From: Dyadobacter frigoris
Lineage (GTDB): Bacteria; Bacteroidota; Bacteroidia; Cytophagales; Spirosomataceae
Assembly (NCBI RefSeq): GCF_005280585.1
Contig: NZ_SZVO01000006.1
Span: 248,001 to 312,000, forward strand
Length of the DNA: 64,000 nt
Direction: 5' to 3'
Made by a program: the position numbers and the translations under genes. The notes under the pieces were generated by a model. It had not been told where the DNA came from, searched no databases, and saw only the letters and a list, made by a program, of their open reading frames with translations. Shown here piece after piece: positions 27,564 through 36,567 of the stretch (the stretch's first letter is position 1; every line of letters begins with the position of its first letter).

Positions 27564-30500
27564 TTATCTAACTTTCCTCTTAATTCCCTTTGAATCTATA
27601 ACATCGGCACTCAATACATAGGCCGGTAAAAGAAGTCTGTGCGTAGATTGAGACAAAAAGGAAGAGCCGTAATTCAATTCTTCCCGTCTGGTTTTACCAT
27701 TTTTCAATTTTAAAAGAGCAGTGCTTTCCATAGTCGAAACAGGATACGACTTTGTCACAAGCCGTATTTCATGAAATCTGAGAGAATCCTTGTTTTGCGA
27801 AGTGATTGAAAGAACCTTATCATTAATGCCGGATAACTTAACCATTGCTTTTGCATTTCCTGTCACTGAATAGCCACTATTTGCAAAGTTCAATGAATTA
27901 AATCCACCTTTTCCATTTCCTTTCAATATCAATCCATTAAGTGCATCATATCTTCCATTTGAAACATCCGAACCAAAATCATTTCCACATAGAATCACAT
28001 CCAGATTTCCGTCACCGTCTACATCTTCTGTTACCATACCAAAAATGGGTGCAAATTGGGCCTCTACTGGCAACTCGTGCATTTTGAACTGGCCATTGCC
28101 GAGGTTTTCTATATAGCTGCTTTTTAGCCAGTTCGCCTTTAAGACAAGTGCATCTTTTAATTCTTCCGGTTTAAAAATATCTTTGATACCAACATCAGAA
28201 AACTTGCCGTATTCCTGAAAACGCTGCCTTACCTGAATAATCTGTTTACCCATTTCATCCCGGGTATTGTATGGGAATTCTTTATAAGTATTATCCTTAC
28301 CTCTATAAAAAACCGTAGGAATTGCATCAAAAAATCCGTCCTTGTTAAAGTCCTTTGCATAGATACCAATTGGCTGAGCATCATTGGCTCTGTTTAAGGA
28401 GTTCAGTCCAAGATTTCCGGCCAGATAATCCATATCACCATCATTGTCAAAATCTCCGGTTGTTAAAGTGCTCCATAATCCCTTTTGATTTTCCAGTCCG
28501 GACGAATGCTTTTTAAATTTCCCTTTTTCATTTTTGAGAAAAGTTAGCGGCATCCATTCGCCGGCGGCCATCAAATCGACCCAGCCATCGTTATCAAAAT
28601 CGGTCCATAGCACATCACATACAAGGCCAATATTCACTAATTCAGGTGCGATTTCGGAAGTAACATCCTTAAATTTCACTTGTCCATTTGAAGAATCATT
28701 TCTCAAAATATAGCTTGAAACCGATTTGGGATATGCACCAGGCTCTACTCTTCCTCCAATAAAAAGATCTAAATCTCCATCCCGGTCATAATCAGCAGCC
28801 TTAACACAAGAACCACTTTTTAGAAACTTTGGAAGTGCGGTGATATTTTGAGAGAATTTCCCTTTTCCGTCATTGATAAACAACCTATCCTGCAACGCCT
28901 CAGAATTAGCCTGCATCTCGTAACTTCCGCTTACTACATAAAGATCCAGATCACCATCCAGATCGGCGTCAAATAGCAGAACACCCATGTCTTCGGAATT
29001 TTTGGAAGGGCCATCCAAACCGGGAAGCAAATCGGCAGTTTTGAATTGCCCGTTTGCCTGCTGAACAAGAAACCTGCCTTTGTGAAACATTGCACCGCCA
29101 ATAAAAACATCATCCAGTTTATCTCCATTGATATCGCCAACTGCTAACGCCGGGCCATATTGTGAAAGTTTATGAGGAAGTAGTTTCTGCACATTGAAAT
29201 CGATATTATCCTGTTCTTCATGTTTATAATTTAAGTGAAGTGATGAGGTAATATCTTTCAAATATCCGTTTTCATAAGGTTTCGAATCAAACGGCGCTAT
29301 ATTTTCCTTAGCATCTTTTTCATAAACCGTAAGTACCTGATTGGCTTTGATATTTTTCAAAATCTGGGTTTTGCCACCAGGCCAGGTAATCATCATCTTG
29401 TCAACCATTTTGATCTTGCCAAGTCCGAAATGTGTAATCGGCTCTATCGTTGAAAGATAACCCCGATAAGGTGAATTTTCAGAATATTGCTTTTGGTTTT
29501 TCCCGTATGAAATTTCTGCAATCGCGCCAATTCCCTTCCCGTTATATCTTTCTCCTTTAAACTGAATCCGCAGATAATTACTTTCTTCTGATTTCAATTG
29601 AATGGAATTATTTCGATAAACAAAAGCAGAGTCATTTATATTGTTGATCACGTAATCCAGATCTCCGTCATTGTCCAGATCAGCATAAGCAGCTCCGTTT
29701 GAAAAACTGGGAAGCTCAATCCCCCATGCATCTGTAACATCCTCGAAACGAAGATTTCCTTTATTCTTATAAGCGAAATTTTTAATCTTTACCGAGGGAA
29801 TGTAATCCAGCATCATCATTTTACTCATCACATTTCCGACTTCATTCCGGTAGGCGATAAAATCCATATCGGTTATATCCCTGGGAAAACCATTTGTAAT
29901 GATCATATCTCTAAAACCATCATTATCAAAATCGGTAACCATCGGCGTCCAACTCCAGTCCGTTTCTGCGACGCCGCTCAACAAACCAATTTCGCTAAAA
30001 ACAGGATACTTGTCTGTTTTCTTCATCTTTCCTAAATTCAACTGCAAAGTATTCCGCGCAACCTGATATTGGTAATGGTATAATTCGTAATTCTGGTACG
30101 TGATATAACTGCTGGCAGGTGTCATCATTTTCTTTCTGAAATTGGTTGCCGGCATCATATCCAGCGCCACAATATCCGGGAGCCCGTCGTTATTGATATC
30201 GGCGATGTCATTACCCATCGCTGAATGAGAAGTATGTTTAAAAGAAACATCGGCCATATCGGAAAATCCAAGATGTTTCCCATTGGCATCTTTACCATTG
30301 TTGATATACAAAAGGTCGTTCGTCAGATAATCATTTGTGACGTAAATATCCTTCCAGCCATCCTGATTAACATCAGTAACATTGACACCCAACCCGTAAC
30401 CTTCTATCAAGATTCCTGATTCTTTTGAAACATTGGTAAAAAACGGATGCCCTTTTGTACTATCCCAATCATTACGGTAAAGCCTGTCAGTTCTTTTAGA

Positions 30501-31154
30501 AGATCCGTCCTTTATCTTTTCATGAAATTTATTCGGGAAATTATTGTCATCCATTTCATTAACCACCAGAAAAAGATCGAGATCACCGTCGTTGTCATAA
30601 TCTAAAAATGCGGCATTGGTAGTATGCGTTGTATCTGCAATTCCATATTCCTTACCCATTTCTTTAAAAACAGGTATTTTATCTTTTCCAAAACCCTGAT
30701 TTACATAAAGCAGGTTTTCCCGTTCCTTTGCAACTTTTCTTACCGTCGAGCAGACATAAATATCCAGCAATCCATCGTTGTTGATATCGATCAAAGCAAC
30801 TCCGGACGACCACTTGTTTTCAGCACCAACACCAGCCTTTTTGGTAACGTCTTCGAAACGCAATCCTCCATCGTTTGTCCCTTTGTTTAAATAAAGTTTA
30901 TTATCGACTGAGTTGCCCGTGAAATAAATATCCGGAAGACTATCATTATTGAAATCCCCCAAGGCTACTCCGCCTCCATTGTAGACGTACTCAAAGGATA
31001 GAATGTTCATCGTATCATTTTCAGCTATCCGGTTTGAAAACGTGATACCTGTTTCGTCACTGTTTAAAAGAGTAAATGTTTTAAGCTCTTTTTTACAGGA
31101 AGTTAATAGAAGAACAGTAAAAGCAAAGAGGAGTAAATATCTTGCAGACATCAT
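27564..31154 (-). CDS. VCBS/FG-GAP repeat lipoprotein with ASPIC/UnbV segment (module 3)
   Basis: The 1196-residue protein is the longest of the three paralogues. Its lipoprotein signal ends LTSC with Cys20. FG-GAP blades carry DxNxDGxxD-type loops (DFNNDSLPD, DINNDGLLD, DLDNDGDLD, DADLDGDLD), and an ASPIC/UnbV-like segment lies near 545-615 (GAIAEISYG, RGYLSTIEPITHFGLG, ITWPGGKTQIL). Shared with the paralogues are EYVYNGGGVALGDFNND near the start, ETDWSWTPMVTDFDNDG and QAQFAPIF. The C-terminus has an extra 80 or so residues. It follows SusC/SusD and a terminator, and has a strong terminator of its own. Ligand unknown. Confidence 0.85.
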   Translation of the reverse strand: MMSARYLLLFAFTVLLLTSCKKELKTFTLLNSDETGITFSNRIAENDTMNILSFEYVYNGGGVALGDFNNDSLPDIYFTGNSVDNKLYLNKGTNDGGLRFEDVTKKAGVGAENKWSSGVALIDINNDGLLDIYVCSTVRKVAKERENLLYVNQGFGKDKIPVFKEMGKEYGIADTTHTTNAAFLDYDNDGDLDLFLVVNEMDDNNFPNKFHEKIKDGSSKRTDRLYRNDWDSTKGHPFFTNVSKESGILIEGYGLGVNVTDVNQDGWKDIYVTNDYLTNDLLYINNGKDANGKHLGFSDMADVSFKHTSHSAMGNDIADINNDGLPDIVALDMMPATNFRKKMMTPASSYITYQNYELYHYQYQVARNTLQLNLGKMKKTDKYPVFSEIGLLSGVAETDWSWTPMVTDFDNDGFRDMIITNGFPRDITDMDFIAYRNEVGNVMSKMMMLDYIPSVKIKNFAYKNKGNLRFEDVTDAWGIELPSFSNGAAYADLDNDGDLDYVINNINDSAFVYRNNSIQLKSEESNYLRIQFKGERYNGKGIGAIAEISYGKNQKQYSENSPYRGYLSTIEPITHFGLGKIKMVDKMMITWPGGKTQILKNIKANQVLTVYEKDAKENIAPFDSKPYENGYLKDITSSLHLNYKHEEQDNIDFNVQKLLPHKLSQYGPALAVGDINGDKLDDVFIGGAMFHKGRFLVQQANGQFKTADLLPGLDGPSKNSEDMGVLLFDADLDGDLDLYVVSGSYEMQANSEALQDRLFINDGKGKFSQNITALPKFLKSGSCVKAADYDRDGDLDLFIGGRVEPGAYPKSVSSYILRNDSSNGQVKFKDVTSEIAPELVNIGLVCDVLWTDFDNDGWVDLMAAGEWMPLTFLKNEKGKFKKHSSGLENQKGLWSTLTTGDFDNDGDMDYLAGNLGLNSLNRANDAQPIGIYAKDFNKDGFFDAIPTVFYRGKDNTYKEFPYNTRDEMGKQIIQVRQRFQEYGKFSDVGIKDIFKPEELKDALVLKANWLKSSYIENLGNGQFKMHELPVEAQFAPIFGMVTEDVDGDGNLDVILCGNDFGSDVSNGRYDALNGLILKGNGKGGFNSLNFANSGYSVTGNAKAMVKLSGINDKVLSITSQNKDSLRFHEIRLVTKSYPVSTMESTALLKLKNGKTRREELNYGSSFLSQSTHRLLLPAYVLSADVIDSKGIKRKVR

Positions 31155-31198
31155 TATTTAGCGGTAAAAACGACAAATTAGCGTTAGCTGAAATTAAC

Positions 31199-31238
31199 AA
31201 AAGGAGACGGCATTTAAATGCCATCTCCTTTTTTTTAT
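31199..31238. terminator. Bidirectional hairpin terminator after SusD (module 3)
   Basis: The near-perfect palindrome 31201-31230 (AAGGAGA/TCTCCTT outer arms, GGCATTTAAATGCC core, one mismatch) is flanked by T-runs on either strand. Its place between SusD and the VCBS gene repeats the pattern of modules 1 and 2. Confidence 0.8.
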
Positions 31239-31257
31239 TTTAAAAATTCCTCAATAA

Positions 31258-33000
31258 TTAATATCCGGGATTCTGAATCAGGATATCTTTACCGACAAGA
31301 TCGATCTGATCTTGTGGCAGAGGTAGATACTCGTTTTTGTTAGGGGTAAATTTAGATCCTCCAAGAGCTCCACTTAATTTTTTGCTTTCATAAGTCAGGT
31401 ATGCGTTCAACTCTGTCGCTGCTGTCCCCCATCTTACCAAGTCAAAGAATCTGTGGCCTTCTCCGGACAATTCCAGTTTTCTTTCAAAACGCACCGCTGT
31501 ACGCGCCGCTTCTTTACTGGCAAAAGCTGTTTTATAAATGTCAATCACATAGTTCGCAGCAATTTCACCAGAAGTACGTTTCACAAAACTTGCCGGATTG
31601 GCAGCGCGTGCACGAACGAGATTCACGTATTCACGGGCTTTTTCAAGAGATCCTACTTCAACTTCTGCTTCTGCTGCCATTAAAAGTACATCAGAAAAGC
31701 GGATGATATTTACGTTGATAGCAGTATAACCAGGCGTCCATGAGCTGTTATCTTGCAATGAACCAATATCAGTTCTGTAATAAGCATATTTCTTGGTTGT
31801 ATACGGACCAGCATTGGATTGATTACGAATCCAGTCATTTCCTGGATGTTCAATCCAGTCAAGATAAGGAATTCCTCTACGGCCGATTGAATGGTCAAGA
31901 CGTGGGTCAACAGGACCTGCATCGGGAGTAAATGCATCCGATGATTTTAGGCCCATATCCGTTTTCAATTCCTTACCTGCGTTGTTGTAAGAACCGTCCA
32001 AAAGAGGAAGACCTGTTGCATCTGTACGGAAAGAGTTACCCAGTTCAAAACTTGGCGCAAAGAAACTACAACAGTTACCAGGACCATTTGGACCTGTATT
32101 GTAAGGCCAGTTAAGGTCAAATTCAGGGTTGGCGTTATTTACACTTCCCGTGTTTGCAGCTGCCTGAATAGCAAAAACTGATTCTGAATTATTATCATTA
32201 CTAGCTTTGAAAGCATCCTGAAAACGTGGAACTAACGCATATTTCTTACCATTAGTAGTTTGTCCACCAGCAATGATCAAATCGTATAGTGCCTTTGCCT
32301 CAGTAAATTTTTTCTCATACATGTACACTTTTGCAAGATATGCACCTGCCGCCCATTTATTTACCCGGCCAGCAGCATCCTGTGTAGCAGGAAGATTATC
32401 GTATGCATATTTCAGATCTGCTTCGATCAGCGGCCAAAGGTCTTTTGTGTTGGAAACTTTTTCAATGCCAGTGCCATAATCAACTGTTTCATCGACGTAA
32501 GGCGTATTATTGAAACCTCTTTTCAACTCAAAATAATAATGACCTCTCAAAAATCTGGCCTCTCCTGAAATTCTCTTTTTATCAGCATCCGTTACATCTG
32601 CTTTTGCAACACCAATCAATTTCATAACGAGATTGGCTCGGGCAACTCCTTCGTATAAACCATTCCATTTATCAGAGATAACGCCCTGATTGGTAATGTA
32701 CGCATAACGCTGGATTGGGTTGATATCACTAAAATCCCCGGGGTCTGTACCTTTATTTGCATCACCGCCGCGGATACTTCCCCAAACCCAGTTACTAGCA
32801 CTGGCCATACGATTCGCGCGACCATTAAGCTGTCCGTAAACCGAAACGAGCACACCTTCCAGGCCTTTTTTATTGGAAAGCTGGTCTTCATCCAGCTGAC
32901 CCGTTGCAGGTATTTCCAGGAAGCTTTCTTTACAGGAATAACCAATTAACATTAGTGCAAAAACAAATGCTAAAATTCCTCTTGATCTAATTTTTTTCAT
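31258..33000 (-). CDS. RagB/SusD-family nutrient-binding lipoprotein (module 3)
   Basis: The 580-residue lipoprotein has Cys23 in IGYSC and a typical mature start ESFLEIPATGQ. It is a classical RagB/SusD protein: GEARFLRGHYYFEL in the N-terminal TPR region, WAAGAYLAKVYMYEKKFTEA, RFSDVLLMAAEAEVE, and the C-terminal RFERKLELSGEGHRFFDLVRWG. This differs from the SusD-like_2 type in modules 1 and 2, so the three modules probably take up different ligands. The gap to the SusC gene is 68 bases and the pair is co-transcribed. Confidence 0.95.
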   Translation of the reverse strand: MKKIRSRGILAFVFALMLIGYSCKESFLEIPATGQLDEDQLSNKKGLEGVLVSVYGQLNGRANRMASASNWVWGSIRGGDANKGTDPGDFSDINPIQRYAYITNQGVISDKWNGLYEGVARANLVMKLIGVAKADVTDADKKRISGEARFLRGHYYFELKRGFNNTPYVDETVDYGTGIEKVSNTKDLWPLIEADLKYAYDNLPATQDAAGRVNKWAAGAYLAKVYMYEKKFTEAKALYDLIIAGGQTTNGKKYALVPRFQDAFKASNDNNSESVFAIQAAANTGSVNNANPEFDLNWPYNTGPNGPGNCCSFFAPSFELGNSFRTDATGLPLLDGSYNNAGKELKTDMGLKSSDAFTPDAGPVDPRLDHSIGRRGIPYLDWIEHPGNDWIRNQSNAGPYTTKKYAYYRTDIGSLQDNSSWTPGYTAINVNIIRFSDVLLMAAEAEVEVGSLEKAREYVNLVRARAANPASFVKRTSGEIAANYVIDIYKTAFASKEAARTAVRFERKLELSGEGHRFFDLVRWGTAATELNAYLTYESKKLSGALGGSKFTPNKNEYLPLPQDQIDLVGKDILIQNPGY

Positions 33001-33068
33001 CTTATAAATATTTTTGAGTCCAATCTTTTATACCGGTTCTGTGCAGAAATTTTAAGGATTAACCAGCC

Positions 33069-36000
33069 TTAAAATCCAAGATTTACCCCGAACGTCCAGC
33101 TTCTTGTAATCGGGTAGTTCCCTACGTCTATACCGAAGTTTGTATCCGCATTTCCACCTACACCCGGGTCAAGACCTTTGTATTTCGTAGCTGTAAACAA
33201 GTTGTTTGTAGAAGCATAAAATCTCAACTTCTGCATTTTCAAACGACCCAGGATATGGCTTGGAAGCGTATACCCCAAAGTAATATTCTGCATACGGAAG
33301 AAAGAGCCATTTTCTATATAAAAGCTGTTGGATTGTGTATTCGTACTAAAATTAGAAGCTGATTCAAAAATTGGAGTTTGCGTATTCATATGGTTTGGCA
33401 ACCATGAATCCTTAACTCTTGAACTTACAGCAGCACCCGTGAATGACGGATAGAAATCTGTAAACCATTTTGAAACGTTGAAAATCTTGTTACCAATCGA
33501 TGCATACATGTAAGTTGCAACATCAAATCCTTTGTAAGTTAATTTGATATTGATACCACCTGTAAATTTTGGAACAGGGCTTCCAAGGAAAGTTCTGTCG
33601 TCCGCATCTATTTTTCCGTCATTGTTAAGATCAGCATAACGGAAACGGCCAGGAGCTGCTCCATCCTGAACAGGTGCCTTATCTACTTCCGCTTTATCAG
33701 CATAAAGGCCTACAACCTTATACCCAAAGAAAGAAGAGATAGAATGACCAATCTGGTTTCTGATCGGGTTAATTCCGCGGAAACCTGGATTTACAGATGA
33801 AAGATAACTAATGCCCGGTGCAAGTGATTCGATATTATTTTTAAGCACACCGGCCGTAAAATTCAATTCGTAGCCCAAGTCTCTCGTTACTTTACCACGA
33901 TTAATGATTTGCAAATCAATACCTTTGTTTGACATTTTACCTACGTTAACCGAAGGTGCAGATGCCTTGTAACCAGCCGTTGCCGTAACTGGCACCTGGA
34001 ACAACAAATCCTTGGTATCTTTTTGCCATAGATCAATAATCACATCAAGTTTACCTTTCAGGAATGTTCCGTCAATACCGATGTTTTTGGTAATACTTGT
34101 TTCCCATTTTGCGTTTTTATTTCCAATACGCGTCCGGTAATATCCCTCCATTGCACTGGTATTAGTTCCATTAAGGTCATACGCCGATTCTGCAATATTC
34201 GCTCCATACAAACTATACTGATTATTCGGGTCCACATTATTTGAATTACCCATCAAACCGTAACCTCCGCGAATTTTAAGTTCTGTAATAAAAGGAATAC
34301 TTTTCATGAATTCCTCTGATGACAGGCGCCATGCTGCTGAGAATGCGGGGAAAACACCGTAACGGTTGTTAGAACCAAATCTTGAAGATCCATCCCGTCT
34401 CACAACGCCAGTTACGATATATTTATCATTGAAGGTATAATTGGCACGACCGAAAAGCGAATAAAAATTAACGCCTTTATAATAATCACTGTTAGTAATT
34501 TTAGAACTAACATTGGTCATGTTAATATAATTGATATCGGTTGAGAACGGATTCAAACCTGAAGAAGACTGGTTTTTACCAGCGCCTGTATTCAGGGCCT
34601 CCTGTCCAACAATTACATCAATTGTATGACGGCCAAATTGTTTTTTATAGTTTAATGTATTGGTTAATGTCCAGCTTAAACGGTTGCCCGAACCTTCATT
34701 GTAACCAAATGCAGAGTTATTCTCAGAGTTTTCGTATTGCAACCGGCTGTAACCTTTGTTGCTGTAAGTAGTATATTGAGCTCCAAGGCTTGAACGTAAT
34801 GTCAAACCGTGGATGATGTCCAGCTCAGCATAAAAGTTACCAAAACCTTGTCCTGAAAATCCTTTATTGTTGGCAAGCCCGTCACGGGAAGCAACCGGGT
34901 TACGAGGATTGTTAAATCCTTTTGCCGCTGTACCTGCGTAGCCACCAAACTCGTCATAAACCGGTATGATTGAAGGCATACGGAAAGCAGAAAGAATATC
35001 ATTTTCATCCGCCGATACACCTTGCCCACCGCTGCCGCCGCTTTGGCCTAAAACCTGTAGATAAGTAAACTGTGCATTCTGACCGATTCTCAGGTTTTTC
35101 AAGACGTCAAATTCTGTGTTAACACGGAAAGCATAACGTTTGAAACCGTTATTCGAAAGAATACCTTGCTGATCCTGAAGGCTAAATCCTGTATAATATC
35201 TGCTGGTTTCCGATCCTCCTGAAAATCCAAGAGAATGCCTCTGGATAGGCGCAACACGGGTAATGGCATCATACCAGTCCGTTCCTTGCTTGTTCGCTTT
35301 TACAACCTGATAGATAGAACCACGTGAAGGATCAACATTATATTTTAACTTTTCGGCAGCAAGGTCAAGAGAACCGATCACACCTGTTTTTCCTCCAACA
35401 TTGATATAATCCGGCAAGACCGGTGTATTTCCATTTCCGTACTGACCGCTGGCAATATTCGAAAAATCAGGAGTACTACCTGATTGAAAAGCGTTGTTCC
35501 TGGCTGCCTGCCATGTCCAATCTGCCTGTCCCTGCGGATTCAACATACTCTGCCCTTTTCCAGGTGTTGTAAATCCCACAAGTCCATCATAGGTAACACT
35601 CAGTTTTTTTGCTTTTTTCGTGCCTTTTTTAGTTGTGTAAACAATTACACCATTCGCAGCACGAGCCCCATAAATTGATGCAGCTGCTGCATCTTTAAGA
35701 ACAGTCGTAGATTCAATATCATCAGGATTTAAGAAATCCGTAGAACCAGTAGGCACACCATCAACAATGTAGAGAGGCTCATTACCACCAAAAGCACCAA
35801 AACCACGTACGCGGATCTGGCTGGTAGTACCTGGCTGACCGTTGGTAATTACTGTTACCCCGGCTACTCTACCCTGAAGCTGCTGTTCTACGTTTCCCGA
35901 AGGTGAAGCTGTTAAATCTTTGGATTTTACCGTTGCAACGGCACCGGTTGTCTCCCGGCGACTATCAACGGTGTAACCCGTAACAATGACTTCTTCCAAA

Positions 36001-36320
36001 GAAGAAATGTCATCTTCCATTTTAATATTGACAACACTTTGATTCCCAACATTAACTTCCTGAGTTTTATAACCGACGAAACTAATCACAAGGACGTCGG
36101 TATTGGATCTTACATTAATGGTAAAATCGCCTTCGCCATTTGTGTTAGTTCCTAATTGAGAACCTTTTAGTACAACAGTAGCACCTGGAATCCCCCCCCC
36201 TGCTATGTCAGTGATTTTCCCGCTTACCTTACGTTCCTGAGCCATCGCTATAATGGATGAAAAGCAAAGAAGTAAACAGCAAAGCATGCTCCGAATGGAA
36301 CCTTTGTAGATTTTTTTCAT
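33069..36320 (-). CDS. SusC/RagA TonB-linked outer-membrane transporter (module 3)
   Basis: The 1083-residue receptor has a signal peptide ending AMAQ, a carboxypeptidase-regulatory-like domain (VSGKITDIAGGGIPGATVVLKG), the box LEEVIVTGYT, a plug (LYIVDGVPTG, LNPDDIESTTVLKDAAAASIYGARAANGVIVYTTKKG) and a barrel ending FGVNLGF. LDQD-type calcium-like loops occur in the barrel, e.g. DLNNDGKIDADD near residue 905. It pairs with the RagB-type SusD downstream. A divergent VCBS/cytochrome-like lipoprotein gene begins 247 bases away. Confidence 0.95.
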   Translation of the reverse strand: MKKIYKGSIRSMLCCLLLCFSSIIAMAQERKVSGKITDIAGGGIPGATVVLKGSQLGTNTNGEGDFTINVRSNTDVLVISFVGYKTQEVNVGNQSVVNIKMEDDISSLEEVIVTGYTVDSRRETTGAVATVKSKDLTASPSGNVEQQLQGRVAGVTVITNGQPGTTSQIRVRGFGAFGGNEPLYIVDGVPTGSTDFLNPDDIESTTVLKDAAAASIYGARAANGVIVYTTKKGTKKAKKLSVTYDGLVGFTTPGKGQSMLNPQGQADWTWQAARNNAFQSGSTPDFSNIASGQYGNGNTPVLPDYINVGGKTGVIGSLDLAAEKLKYNVDPSRGSIYQVVKANKQGTDWYDAITRVAPIQRHSLGFSGGSETSRYYTGFSLQDQQGILSNNGFKRYAFRVNTEFDVLKNLRIGQNAQFTYLQVLGQSGGSGGQGVSADENDILSAFRMPSIIPVYDEFGGYAGTAAKGFNNPRNPVASRDGLANNKGFSGQGFGNFYAELDIIHGLTLRSSLGAQYTTYSNKGYSRLQYENSENNSAFGYNEGSGNRLSWTLTNTLNYKKQFGRHTIDVIVGQEALNTGAGKNQSSSGLNPFSTDINYINMTNVSSKITNSDYYKGVNFYSLFGRANYTFNDKYIVTGVVRRDGSSRFGSNNRYGVFPAFSAAWRLSSEEFMKSIPFITELKIRGGYGLMGNSNNVDPNNQYSLYGANIAESAYDLNGTNTSAMEGYYRTRIGNKNAKWETSITKNIGIDGTFLKGKLDVIIDLWQKDTKDLLFQVPVTATAGYKASAPSVNVGKMSNKGIDLQIINRGKVTRDLGYELNFTAGVLKNNIESLAPGISYLSSVNPGFRGINPIRNQIGHSISSFFGYKVVGLYADKAEVDKAPVQDGAAPGRFRYADLNNDGKIDADDRTFLGSPVPKFTGGINIKLTYKGFDVATYMYASIGNKIFNVSKWFTDFYPSFTGAAVSSRVKDSWLPNHMNTQTPIFESASNFSTNTQSNSFYIENGSFFRMQNITLGYTLPSHILGRLKMQKLRFYASTNNLFTATKYKGLDPGVGGNADTNFGIDVGNYPITRSWTFGVNLGF

Positions 36321-36352
36321 ACTTATTGTTAGGTTAATTAATATTTAACTTC

Positions 36353-36360
36353 CAAATTTA
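36353..36360 (-). promoter_or_regulatory. Candidate -7 element TAAATTTG for SusC module 3
   Basis: The minus strand reads TAAATTTG about 33 bases before the ATG at 36320, matching TAnnTTTG. No -33 TTTG is found at standard spacing. The surrounding 247-base divergent region is strongly AT-rich. Confidence 0.35.
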
Positions 36361-36567
36361 TAATTATTAAATCATCTTTTTTACTTATTTCAATTTTTAT
36401 TTTTATTTATTGAAAATATATAAATATATATATCAAAATAGGATCATTTCACTAATTTGATAAAATATTAATTACTTAAAGTTACATTTGATATTAAAAT
36501 AATTACAGTGTCAATTATACACTATTCATTGTTTTATCTAACAAAGCATAATCCCTTCTAATAAACA

